Shown here: piece after piece, positions 14,979-22,571 of the stretch | How the letters are laid out: the number at the start of each line of letters is the position of its first letter | Numbering within the stretch: position 1 is the stretch's first letter | Source: a virus | Strand: one strand, 5' to 3' | Length of the DNA: 23,831 bases | IMG/VR virus record: IMGVR_UViG_3300042691_004254 | Span: 1 to 23,831 of that record | Made by a program: the position numbers and the translations under genes | The notes under the pieces: model-generated | What the model saw: only the letters and a program-made list of their open reading frames with translations | What the model was told of the DNA's origin: nothing | The model's database searches: none

Positions 14979-14986
14979 TATTTATG
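14979..14986 (-). promoter_or_regulatory. Late promoter octamer (CATAAATA) for gp19-gp20
   Basis: Minus-strand CATAAATA, 27 bases upstream of the gp19 ATG and directly abutting the gp18 stop codon. One mismatch to TATAAATA. Same core and spacing as the octamers before gp22 and gp13. It would start the tube, portal and prohead transcript. Confidence 0.75.
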
Positions 14987-16774
14987 TTAGAAACGTCCAA
15001 CGATTTCATCGAAGGATACACCGCTGCGAACAGCGACAAAGTTCAACTGAATAAAGTTTACACTTCTTGCTGGTTTGATGTAGATATCTCCGATAAATTC
15101 ATTGCGGTCAACAACTCCGGATGTATTGTTTGTTTCGTCACATACAACACGGAAGTCATAGATACCACGACGACCCTGAACGTCTCTCAAGAATGGTTCA
15201 ACAAGTGCTACGAATTGTGCTCTTGTAAACTCATCATTGATTTCAAATAGACTTGATCTTGCTGCTCTAGAAATTGCTTTTTCTAGGACAATAAACAAGC
15301 GACGTACATTGATGCGATCAAAGGCACTTGGGCGACCTTGTAGCGTCTTATCGCCGAAGAGAAGAGTTCCTTCTCCTGGGAAAGATACAACTGGGTTCAC
15401 ACCAGCCTTATAAAGTGAATCGCGCTCTGCTTGAGTTGGATTGAAGGACAACTTCACTAGATTGCGAATTTGTCCACGATCAATACCAGCTGGCGAGAAC
15501 CATGGATCACGCTGAGTATCGGTGCGCACACAAAGACCAGCGATATCTGGGTTTAGTGGAACCCAACGATAAACGTCGTTATACTTGTCATATTGATACT
15601 TCCAACCAGAGTCCATCACACCGTAAGATGTTGATGTTAAACCATTGCGGAAGTTGATCACTGCTGTTGATTTTGTTGTAGAAGTTACTGAGTTAGCATA
15701 TGGTGGTGATACAAATGCTACAGTATCTTTACGAGCAGTTGCAACTGTTAGATACTTCTGAGAGATCGATGTAATAGCAGCATTGTTTGATGTTAGGTTA
15801 GCAGCTGCGATACCGCTATCACCAACAAAGAGCAATGATACATCAACGAGTTCAGTATTATTAAACTGATCAACTGCTGCTTCGATCTGACCCTGAGTAA
15901 TCGTGCCGTCGTTACCGCCAACTAGTGACCAGTGATTGTTTGCATTTGATTCACCATGGAATGTTACAGCTGCAGCATTTACAGCTGCAATTGTTTGACC
16001 CCAACCGTTAGCCGCATTGCTTCCAACTGTTGGATGACCTAGCCAGTGAATCCACTGAGAGTTGCGATAGATTGATTCTTTATAGTAGATTGATGAACCG
16101 TCATCGCCCTTCGCGTCTGTTGCTTTTGATAGATTAGGAAATCTTTCTAGAACTGTATTTGCTGTACCAGTAATCACACCATCTTCGTCAACTACAACAA
16201 CATGTAGTTCGTCTTTAAGATATGTGTTATTTGTGGCGCCAAGTGCATAAGCCGATGTATTAGGTGCACGATCAAACAGTGGAGCATAAACCCAAGTTGA
16301 AAATGCATCTGGATTTGAACACACAGAAACACGGAGCGAGTTTCCGAGCACACCAGGATATCTTGCTGCCCAAGCGAGCGTTGCGTCGGTTGTGTTGTAT
16401 TCGTCAGCAAAGTAATCATCTTCGTTTGCGATTACTTTAGCGTCTGCAGCAGTTGTCGTTGCCAGAGCGTTTGCTCTTGCGACTGCATTGTTTGATGCAG
16501 AAGCACCAGCCGTCTCATTGACCACACGAACGATGCGAAGATCGTTGCCATAGGTTAAAAAGTTTGCTGCAGAAAGGAAAGAAAGTGCTGCGTTTCCATC
16601 TGGTTTTGTAAAGCGAGCTAGTAGATCTGATTCGCTAGAAACCTGAATAACTGTGTTTGCAGGACCCCACTTAAAAAAACCCACTGTACCGCCAGTCGTT
16701 GTTCCGACACCAGGAACTGACGCTGTAAGATCAATTTCAGAAGTATTCACTCCTGGAGAAACTAAAAATGCCAT
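14987..16774 (-). CDS. gp18: Tail sheath protein gp18
   Basis: Contractile sheath subunit. The N-terminus MAFLVSPGVNTSEIDLTASV, with VGFFKWGPANT, is the sheath start shared by T4-like phages. The C-terminal third holds the most conserved part: RGQIRNLVKLSFNPTQAERD, FPGEGTLLFGDKTLQ, the helix RLFIVLEKAISRAARSSLFE, and the end segment FIGDIYIKPARSVNFIQLNF. Length is 595 residues against 659 in T4; the difference lies in the variable outer domains between about 100 and 350. The ATG has a TAGGAG site. A late-type ACTAAATA lies 43 bases upstream. Confidence 0.97.
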   Translation of the reverse strand: MAFLVSPGVNTSEIDLTASVPGVGTTTGGTVGFFKWGPANTVIQVSSESDLLARFTKPDGNAALSFLSAANFLTYGNDLRIVRVVNETAGASASNNAVARANALATTTAADAKVIANEDDYFADEYNTTDATLAWAARYPGVLGNSLRVSVCSNPDAFSTWVYAPLFDRAPNTSAYALGATNNTYLKDELHVVVVDEDGVITGTANTVLERFPNLSKATDAKGDDGSSIYYKESIYRNSQWIHWLGHPTVGSNAANGWGQTIAAVNAAAVTFHGESNANNHWSLVGGNDGTITQGQIEAAVDQFNNTELVDVSLLFVGDSGIAAANLTSNNAAITSISQKYLTVATARKDTVAFVSPPYANSVTSTTKSTAVINFRNGLTSTSYGVMDSGWKYQYDKYNDVYRWVPLNPDIAGLCVRTDTQRDPWFSPAGIDRGQIRNLVKLSFNPTQAERDSLYKAGVNPVVSFPGEGTLLFGDKTLQGRPSAFDRINVRRLFIVLEKAISRAARSSLFEINDEFTRAQFVALVEPFLRDVQGRRGIYDFRVVCDETNNTSGVVDRNEFIGDIYIKPARSVNFIQLNFVAVRSGVSFDEIVGRF

Positions 16775-16816
16775 GTTTATGCTCCTATGAATGGAGAATT
16801 GAGAATTCTACCTGAT

Positions 16817-16824
16817 TATTTAGT
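16817..16824 (-). promoter_or_regulatory. Late promoter octamer (ACTAAATA) for gp18
   Basis: Minus-strand ACTAAATA in the 62-base gap between gp17 and gp18, 43 bases upstream of the ATG. Shares CTAAATA with the octamer before the gp3-like gene. The leader between octamer and ATG contains two copies of AATTCTC and the TTCTCCATTC decamer also seen before gp13. Confidence 0.6.
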
Positions 16825-16836
16825 ATTTTACCGAGC

Positions 16837-18465
16837 TTACCTTTCAACCACATTCCAAACGGCTCCATCTTCTACATAACCAGGATTATCATCAACATCA
16901 ACATGACCCGCTAACATATTTGGAAGCGATTCTTCTTCAATTTGTCTCATCTGTTCGGCATATAGTTTGGTTTTTAGATCTATATTCGTCAGCTCTGAGA
17001 AAAATTGTTGATTGGTCATCCAAGAAAAAAGAACTAGGCACATAACTAGATCGTCATGACTACCCTCTTCAGCCTCAAAACTCCCATTTTTACCAATAAA
17101 TGTTGACAGCTCGGCGATTACATCAAAATCTTGAATAATTAATTTTTGTTCTTCGATCAAATTCTTAAGTAAACTACATCCAAGACGCTTGACCGATCGA
17201 GTCGTACGAACTCCCCTTGAAGATTTATTGCCATATCCCCAAGTTATAACGACTTTACCCTTAATGTCGACTGTGGAAAGAATATTTTCGTATTCATAGT
17301 CTTCAAAGAGGCTATCTACTATTTGTTGCCCGTTATCATTAATTTCGACTAGGGCATAGGCTTGATTATAATACTGCCCAAGTTTCTTCAAAATGCTCGG
17401 ATAGACCAATGGACTAATTGTATTGTCTTTATAACTCGCCACAAGACGATAAGGGAGCTGAGTAACGTCTAAAACAATGCAAGCGGAATAGTCTAACCCT
17501 TTTCCACGCGATGTGTCGGCGATTAAAGTATATACATGGTTCTCAATCGGAGCCTGATAGATCTTAATTCCAGTTTCAGATGTGTTCATTGGCTTAACAA
17601 AAGCCAACGATTTAAGAGCTGCTGCCGATAATAGCGTTCCAGCTGAACCCATGAACTCGCATTCCATTTCTTGAAGAAACTTTTCTTCGCCAAGAATGCG
17701 CCTTTGATCGTCTGCCCACGCTTGATCGCGCCCTGGGACTTGACGCCAGTTTGCTTCGATGTGTTTGAATCCGTTTTGACCCTCAACAGCCTCCGTCCAC
17801 ATACGATAATAGTGATTCATACCGTTAGGCGTCGAAGAAATAAGAATCTTGGACTGCGTGCCAGAAGAAATAGTTGGATAAACGGACGTGAAGAATTCAT
17901 CGGCAATATTACTTGGAACGAATGCGAATTCGTCAAGATATAGTAACGAGATAGAATAACCGCGGATGGCTGATGATGCGGTAGATGTAGCCATCACGCG
18001 ACAGTTGTTTTCTAATTCAATGTCACCCTTGTTCCACACACGAACACCCTGCTGAAGCCAGAGAGGTAAAGATTCGTATGCAATTTTGATTCGATTTAGA
18101 ATTTCGCGAGCTGTTGGTGCTTTGTTAGCAAGAATCGCGACAAACTTATCTTCGTTGAATAGAATATACCACAAGATATATCCAACGACCATTGTGGTCT
18201 TGCCAACCTGACGACCTGCCTTTACAATTACTCGGCGATTATCATTGATGTCTTGAACTGCTTGCTTTTGAAATGGATATAAAGAAATCTGCACAAAGCC
18301 TTTATCAAGCGTAATGATCTTGACATAGTTTTCAATAAAGTAAACGGGATTTTTTGAACAACGAATAAACTCACGGATCTGATCTTCCGTAAGTTGAAGT
18401 GGCATATTAATTCTTTTTAAATTGGGATTCCCAAGATAATGTTTAAGTTTACTCGGCAGATTCAT
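16837..18465 (-). CDS. gp17: Terminase large subunit gp17
   Basis: DNA-packaging motor and headful nuclease. The ATPase half has Walker A GRQVGKTT (84-91), Walker B LLYLDE (174-179) and the coupling motif STPNG (211-215). The RNase H-like nuclease half has D317 (IADTSRG), E374 (LVEINDNG) and the SHDD acidic pair at 471-472. Length is 542 residues against 610 in T4. The ATG used lies 17 bases inside the end of gp16 with only a weak ribosome site, so its translation is probably coupled to gp16. Met21 is a possible later start, but the overlap matches the gp16-gp17 arrangement of other T4-like phages. Confidence 0.97.
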   Translation of the reverse strand: MNLPSKLKHYLGNPNLKRINMPLQLTEDQIREFIRCSKNPVYFIENYVKIITLDKGFVQISLYPFQKQAVQDINDNRRVIVKAGRQVGKTTMVVGYILWYILFNEDKFVAILANKAPTAREILNRIKIAYESLPLWLQQGVRVWNKGDIELENNCRVMATSTASSAIRGYSISLLYLDEFAFVPSNIADEFFTSVYPTISSGTQSKILISSTPNGMNHYYRMWTEAVEGQNGFKHIEANWRQVPGRDQAWADDQRRILGEEKFLQEMECEFMGSAGTLLSAAALKSLAFVKPMNTSETGIKIYQAPIENHVYTLIADTSRGKGLDYSACIVLDVTQLPYRLVASYKDNTISPLVYPSILKKLGQYYNQAYALVEINDNGQQIVDSLFEDYEYENILSTVDIKGKVVITWGYGNKSSRGVRTTRSVKRLGCSLLKNLIEEQKLIIQDFDVIAELSTFIGKNGSFEAEEGSHDDLVMCLVLFSWMTNQQFFSELTNIDLKTKLYAEQMRQIEEESLPNMLAGHVDVDDNPGYVEDGAVWNVVER

Positions 18466-18853
18466 TTTTAAGTTTCTTTAACAAGTCAGCTGTTGAACCA
18501 ACAAACACTGCTTTGTCTACGGTAATATTAGTTGGACCAGCTGGTTCTTTTGGCTGTAATTCTTGTTGTTGTTTTTGAAGAATCATTAACTTCTCTGTAA
18601 CATCAGAGAGATTTTTGATCATATTCGCAGCAACTTCATATGCTCTTGGATGTTGAGATTCTTTAGCAACTTCAAGAATGCCTTCCAGTGCTTCGTTGCC
18701 CTTTTCGATTAGATTATAATAGTTTGATCGTGAATAATCAGCATCTGGATTGGATGTTTCATTTTGATGAATTGTAATGGGTTTATCTTCCTTGACCGCA
18801 GGAATATAATCAGTGTTCAACAACTCAGACAAACTTTTATCTACTTCACTCAT
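18449..18853 (-). CDS. gp16: Terminase small subunit gp16
   Basis: Ring-forming regulator of the packaging motor that helps choose and cut the DNA. 134 residues against 164 in T4. The central helical hairpin is typical of the family: DADYSRSNYYNLIEKGNEAL, ILEVAKESQHPRAYEVAANM, IKNLSDVTEKLMILQKQQQE. The C-terminal tail (VDKAVFVGSTADLLKKLKNE) resembles the segment of other T4-like gp16 proteins that is thought to contact gp17. The start ATG is four bases after the gp15 stop, without a strong ribosome site. Confidence 0.92.
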   Translation of the reverse strand: MSEVDKSLSELLNTDYIPAVKEDKPITIHQNETSNPDADYSRSNYYNLIEKGNEALEGILEVAKESQHPRAYEVAANMIKNLSDVTEKLMILQKQQQELQPKEPAGPTNITVDKAVFVGSTADLLKKLKNESAE

Positions 18854-18857
18854 AAAA

Positions 18858-19859
18858 TCACGTTATGTTAGGATACTCTTCAATTGTTTGAGTAAATCCG
18901 AAATCATCATTCGCATTTGCTGTAAGCGGATTAGGTTCAACAGTTAGATTGACCAACTGATTTACGCCAGTGTCAATTGTTGAAATAGTAAACGTAGCAT
19001 TAGATACTGCGCCACGAAGTTTTTTACCTAACTCTAATCTTCCCTTGAAATCTTCTAGAATAATTACATTTGATGTATTGCTCCACTCACGAACAAAGCC
19101 AACTGAATTTGCTGAGGATAATGTTCTTCCTTCATAAGCAACTTCACCAACTCTAAATTCGCCAACACCGTTAGTTAGATCTAATCCGATAACTCCCGTA
19201 AGCGCATCATCATAATATGTATTCGCTGTAACTTTACGAATAATTTTATCGTTGCTAATTGGACCAAAGAGATATGATTTTGCAGTAAACTGCAGCGTCC
19301 AAACAATCATGCGCATTTCCATTGGCGTTCCAGTATCACCGCTCAATGAATAGTCTACACTTTCAAGAATAAAAGGAACATCCATTGGCGGTGTTCCATC
19401 AGTAAGATCAATCGTAACTGTATAATCTGGATTGAAATATGGTAGAATTTGCTCAATTAACTGCGTGCCATCCTCAGTATTGCGCACATAAATTTGTAGT
19501 GAGAAATTAAAATTGTATGGTGCTGAATATGCAGTCTTTACAGTATTATTTGAACTTGTGTTCGCGCTGATAAACTTTTGAAATGAAGACACTTTACGCA
19601 GCGGATCATAAGTAATGGAGTCTAATTGAAACGACATGCGCGGAAGCGTCAACATCACTTCTTTGTTTAGATTCGGATCTTGTGTGATACGAACATAGAA
19701 TTTTTCTTTTTCTGAATATGTTAGCGGAACAGTGATACGCTCAATCTCTTGTGTTCCTGCTTTGTTATATCGCACTAGACGAATGTTATTAAACATCGTG
19801 CCAAAGGCAACGACAAGTTTGCGTGTAATGCGATGATAAAAGTGTTGTCTAGATAACAT
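18858..19859 (-). CDS. gp15: Tail terminator / sheath stabiliser gp15 with C-terminal extension
   Basis: Hexameric ring that caps the tail and joins it to the head. Landmarks shared with T4 gp15 are the Phe/Tyr/Arg-rich N-terminus (HFYHRITRKLVVAFGTMFNN with IRLVRY), VPLTYSEKEKFYVRI, LTLPRMSFQLDSITYDP, the NFSLQIYVRNTEDGTQLIEQ strand-helix with ILPYFNPDYT, and WTLQFTAKSYLFGP. T4 gp15 is 272 residues and ends soon after the last of these. Here about 110 further residues follow. Within that tail, residues 234-292 are homologous to a segment of the neighbouring gp14 (residues 193-251). The ATG follows the gp14 stop by a few bases. Confidence 0.93.
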   Translation of the reverse strand: MLSRQHFYHRITRKLVVAFGTMFNNIRLVRYNKAGTQEIERITVPLTYSEKEKFYVRITQDPNLNKEVMLTLPRMSFQLDSITYDPLRKVSSFQKFISANTSSNNTVKTAYSAPYNFNFSLQIYVRNTEDGTQLIEQILPYFNPDYTVTIDLTDGTPPMDVPFILESVDYSLSGDTGTPMEMRMIVWTLQFTAKSYLFGPISNDKIIRKVTANTYYDDALTGVIGLDLTNGVGEFRVGEVAYEGRTLSSANSVGFVREWSNTSNVIILEDFKGRLELGKKLRGAVSNATFTISTIDTGVNQLVNLTVEPNPLTANANDDFGFTQTIEEYPNIT

Positions 19860-19863
19860 TTAA

Positions 19864-20745
19864 TTACTCGTTAGGCATACCGAACGGATTCGTCTCAGTC
19901 CAGTCAAGAATATTGTCTGCTTCAGTTTCAACTCGAACGTTGTCATCAATCTCTGATAGAATATCTTCCATAGTATTTGCTGGTGTTCCAACAATAGTAG
20001 ACCACTGCGCGTTGGTACTTTGACCTTTGACAACCGTGTTACCAGTAAACTCTCCACGAATATTTCTTAATCGTAGTTTTCGTGTTAATACATTCCAATT
20101 AGAAACATATCCACGAGCTGTTGATGTTGCGAGTGTAGAACCTTGGAATACAACTTCATCTTTCGTATATGTCCCAGTGCCACCTGCTTGCATCGAGTAT
20201 TCAATACCAAATGCGCGAACATCAGCAATATCATCAATGTCTTCAATACCAGTAGTAAAGAGTTCACCATTATACTTGAATGTTTCAATATACAATCCGA
20301 ACATATATGGTGCTTGTTTTCCTGCTTGGAAAAAGTTCTTTTCTTCTTCAACTCGTTTGATTTCTAAAATCTTTTCTTGAACAGGAAGATAAATCAAATC
20401 GCCTTCCTTTGGAACATTACGAAGTGATGTTGGAACATAACGCTCAAAGGTTCTTCGCGCAACAGCAACACGCGCCGACTTTTGAATCTCTAATCCAAAC
20501 TTGCTAAAGAATTCTTGATTGCCTTCGAAGTCATTAAATGACTCAAGATACATATCAATCTTAAATGCTTTGCTATATGATTTGACTGGATCGTCGCCAA
20601 ACAATTCATCAAATGTTGATTGCGATTCACGCGGCAAGTAATAGATGTCTATACCATGATTCTTAATCGACTCAATAATCATATCCTCGATAAGCATCTG
20701 CTCACGAGTAGCACCTTGATTGTTAAAGTATACTGATGTTGGCAT
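19864..20745 (-). CDS. gp14: Neck protein gp14
   Basis: Head-completion/neck protein that with gp13 closes the filled head and docks the tail. 293 residues against 256 in T4. The N-terminus (VYFNNQGATREQMLIEDMII, then ESIKNHGIDIYYLPR) is the standard gp14 opening. VARRTFERYVPTSLRNVPKE and GDLIYLPVQEKILEIKRVEE continue the match, and the end DNILDWTETNPFGMPNE is also typical. Residues 193-251 (DEVVFQGSTLATSTARGYVS onward) form a small beta module also present in gp15. It is three bases from gp13 and a few from gp15, forming one transcript with them. Confidence 0.94.
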   Translation of the reverse strand: MPTSVYFNNQGATREQMLIEDMIIESIKNHGIDIYYLPRESQSTFDELFGDDPVKSYSKAFKIDMYLESFNDFEGNQEFFSKFGLEIQKSARVAVARRTFERYVPTSLRNVPKEGDLIYLPVQEKILEIKRVEEEKNFFQAGKQAPYMFGLYIETFKYNGELFTTGIEDIDDIADVRAFGIEYSMQAGGTGTYTKDEVVFQGSTLATSTARGYVSNWNVLTRKLRLRNIRGEFTGNTVVKGQSTNAQWSTIVGTPANTMEDILSEIDDNVRVETEADNILDWTETNPFGMPNE

Positions 20746-20748
20746 TTA

Positions 20749-21510
20749 TCACCCAACGAACATTGATGGTGGTTCTTCGTAAGTGTCACGAAGTTTTGCT
20801 TCTAGTAATGCAACTTCTTGAACTGCGTCAGTATAGATCTTATCTCCGTTCACAACCAAACCACCTGGCAATGTATAATTTGCATACTTGGTCAAGTTAG
20901 AACCCCACTGCTCTTTAAACAACGCAGTAGTGTATTCCTTGAGCCATGAGTCGCCAAAAACTTTTGTATAAGTTGAAGCATCTACAATACGAAATGCGTC
21001 AATTACGATATAGTCATCAGAGGTCGCCTTATTAGCAACTTGTGTATGTAATTGTAGGCGATTGACCTTTCTATTATACTCAAATGGAATTTCACCAATC
21101 GTAATCATGTTGAGCATTTCTAGATGCTCACGCGCGATGTAATAGTAAGTATATGAACTTGAGGTCAGATTATAAAAATCGTTTAGGCGAATCTGATAGT
21201 TAACATCAAAGATATTAAAGCCGCTGGCAGCAGTCGAACTAATGCTCGCTCCTGTGATTGGCAAAACTCTGGTGACGCCGATAATATTGTTTGGAAGGTC
21301 GTAGTAATTATTAGCGGCAAGAGTTCCATCAGCTCTGATGGCTAGATAAATCTTTTCTGTGCCGTCGTAATGATGGTCGCGAAATTTACCCAACGCATCG
21401 TCAATACGATCTTCGAGTTGGTCGTCGTCGACATTTATATCAATTACTGGAAAGCCGAGTCTACGGAGGCAGTAATCTTTTAATTCGGAACGGGATGTAG
21501 GTGTTGCCAT
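20749..21510 (-). CDS. gp13: Neck protein gp13
   Basis: Head-completion protein that forms the head-side part of the neck. 253 residues against 309 in T4. The opening SRSELKDYCLRRLGFPVIDI, followed by NVDDDQLEDRIDDALGKFRD and HHYDGTEKIYL, is characteristic. So are the middle segment HLEMLNMITIGEIPFEYNRK and the C-terminal helices SWLKEYTTALFKEQWGSNLT, KYANYTLPGGL and the ending EEPPSMFVG. It is the first gene after a perfect late octamer 33 bases upstream, and begins the gp13-gp17 transcript. Confidence 0.95.
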   Translation of the reverse strand: MATPTSRSELKDYCLRRLGFPVIDINVDDDQLEDRIDDALGKFRDHHYDGTEKIYLAIRADGTLAANNYYDLPNNIIGVTRVLPITGASISSTAASGFNIFDVNYQIRLNDFYNLTSSSYTYYYIAREHLEMLNMITIGEIPFEYNRKVNRLQLHTQVANKATSDDYIVIDAFRIVDASTYTKVFGDSWLKEYTTALFKEQWGSNLTKYANYTLPGGLVVNGDKIYTDAVQEVALLEAKLRDTYEEPPSMFVG

Positions 21511-21542
21511 TGAATTCTCTTAAGAATGGAGAAATATAGCAA

Positions 21543-21550
21543 TATTTATA
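21543..21550 (-). promoter_or_regulatory. Late promoter octamer (TATAAATA) for gp13-gp17
   Basis: Exact T4 late consensus on the minus strand, 33 bases upstream of the gp13 ATG, in the 88-base gap that separates the tail-fibre cluster from the neck genes. The same spacing class as the octamer before gp22. No terminator hairpin is seen in this gap. Confidence 0.85.
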
Positions 21551-21598
21551 ACTACCACCAAGCTGGTCCTTCAATCCAAAAACTAGAGATTAATTATG

Positions 21599-21961
21599 TT
21601 ATCTATTGCCTTTTTCATAAAACACTGCAAGGCTAGCTGGTTCCATATCTTCTGGAATCGCCCAAGGAAGCGTCCGCTGATGACCAGAAGTAAATTGATT
21701 GGCTAGACCTGCTTCAATCGCCCGAACATCTAGAATGGACTTAACCCATTCTAAAACTTGTGCTTCAGTCAAACTATTATAATCGGTGAAGTTATTTGCT
21801 GATGGGGCAGAGAGACGGACAAAAGCGTCGACGTCTCTCTTAATTCCATCTTTTGTTGCAGTCACTTTCCAGTGGACATCACGAACAACGTTGTTCAAAC
21901 TGTCAAGATTTGACAGTGTTTGCATTGAAAGGATTGACCACTTATAAGTGATTCCAGACAT
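21599..21961 (-). CDS. Small tail-cluster protein A (paralogue of the gene at 22167-22484)
   Basis: 120 residues, function unknown. It shares its whole core with the protein encoded at 22167-22484: an initial Y-x-W strand, 'LNNVVRDVHWKVTATKDG', a strand ending VRLSAPSANNFTDYNSLTEA, a short helix QVLEWVKSILD, and a final T-L-P-W motif. Such small proteins occur next to tail-fibre genes in several marine phages and may be virion or fibre-assembly components. That role is inferred from position. This copy has about 18 residues after the terminal PW motif that its paralogue lacks. The ATG overlaps the stop of the preceding gene by one base (TAATG). Confidence 0.75.
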   Translation of the reverse strand: MSGITYKWSILSMQTLSNLDSLNNVVRDVHWKVTATKDGIKRDVDAFVRLSAPSANNFTDYNSLTEAQVLEWVKSILDVRAIEAGLANQFTSGHQRTLPWAIPEDMEPASLAVFYEKGNR

Positions 21962-22143
21962 TAGGCTTGTTCAACGCTCACATCTGGCATAGCAGCTGGT
22001 GCTTGCTGAGACTGAACCTGAGGAAGAACCTGAACGCGAACACGCTCAATCACGGAAAGAGAAGCCTTTGCAGGAAGTTCGCCAAGACCAGCAAGAATCA
22101 CATTGACCTCATCAAGCGTCAATTCAAGTGTAAGTTTATTCAT
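21961..22143 (-). CDS. Small conserved phage protein, LTLDEVN type
   Basis: 60 residues: an N-terminal strand-helix 'MNKLTLELTLDEVNVILAGL' with GELPAKASLSVIERVRVQ, then a Gln/Pro/Ala-rich tail. Proteins with the 'xLxLTxDEVNxVLxALGxxP...VIxKIRxQ' pattern are common in marine phages beside tail-fibre genes; no biochemical role is known to me. GGAG lies eight bases before the ATG. It sits between the two paralogous small genes, and its opening resembles that of the 23-codon ORF at 22500-22571. Confidence 0.75.
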   Translation of the reverse strand: MNKLTLELTLDEVNVILAGLGELPAKASLSVIERVRVQVLPQVQSQQAPAAMPDVSVEQA

Positions 22144-22166
22144 AAATCATTCTCCAAAATTAAATA

Positions 22167-22484
22167 TTAAACCCAAGGAACAGATTTAGAAACAATTGGA
22201 GGATTTGCTAATCTCTCTAATTGTGCATCTAAAGAACTCATTAGTTCTTTTTTATTTAGTTTGCTCTCCAGCCATGACTCGACTTGTGTTTTGGTCAAAC
22301 TATTAAAGGCTGTGAATGATTCGCTGGTTGGTCCTTCTAATGACACAGTGCCATAAACTTCAGCATCATGAGTGCCGTTGTTTGCATGAAAACGCCAGTG
22401 AACTGCTTTGACAACATCAGATAGCGCACCCTCAGATGGTGCAGTATCTAATGCACTGATTAACCAATTGTATGTTGTGCTCAT
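22167..22484 (-). CDS. Small tail-cluster protein B (paralogue of the gene at 21599-21961)
   Basis: 105 residues, function unknown. It aligns end to end with the protein at 21599-21961: Y-x-W start (TTYNWLISALDTAP), 'LSDVVKAVHWRFHANNG', a strand leading into 'SESFTAFNSLTKTQVESWLE', a charged helix (KLNKKELMSSLDAQLERL) and a final VPWV. The shared positions are the aromatic and hydrophobic ones (VHW, F-T-x-[FY]-N-S-L-T, Q-V-x-x-W). An AAGGAG site precedes the ATG. A duplication followed by divergence around the 60-residue gene is the simplest history. Confidence 0.75.
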   Translation of the reverse strand: MSTTYNWLISALDTAPSEGALSDVVKAVHWRFHANNGTHDAEVYGTVSLEGPTSESFTAFNSLTKTQVESWLESKLNKKELMSSLDAQLERLANPPIVSKSVPWV

Positions 22485-22499
22485 CTATGTTCTCCTTGT

Positions 22500-22571
22500 T
22501 TATTCAATGTAGCAATGAGTGGGGTTCGTCAATGCGACGGCTTCTTCGAGGGTGAGGGTGATTTCGGGCAT
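22500..22571 (-). CDS. Possible 23-codon ORF, remnant of an LTLDEVN-type gene
   Basis: Starts at an ATG that overlaps the tail-fibre stop by one base (TAATG) and has a strong GGAGG site at good spacing. It reads MPEITLTLEEAVALTNPTHC followed by YIE and a TAA. The opening is what one expects of the small proteins of the 21961-22143 type, but the rest of that family's length is missing. The next gene starts only 15 bases further on, so a frameshift cannot restore it: it has been truncated, or is a real micro-peptide. Translation is plausible; function unknown. Confidence 0.4.
   Translation of the reverse strand: MPEITLTLEEAVALTNPTHCYIE

Noticed and set aside
22253-22260. ACTAAATA on the minus strand (approximate position) as a late promoter
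   Set aside because: Inside the small gene at 22167-22484 and over 100 bases from the next start.
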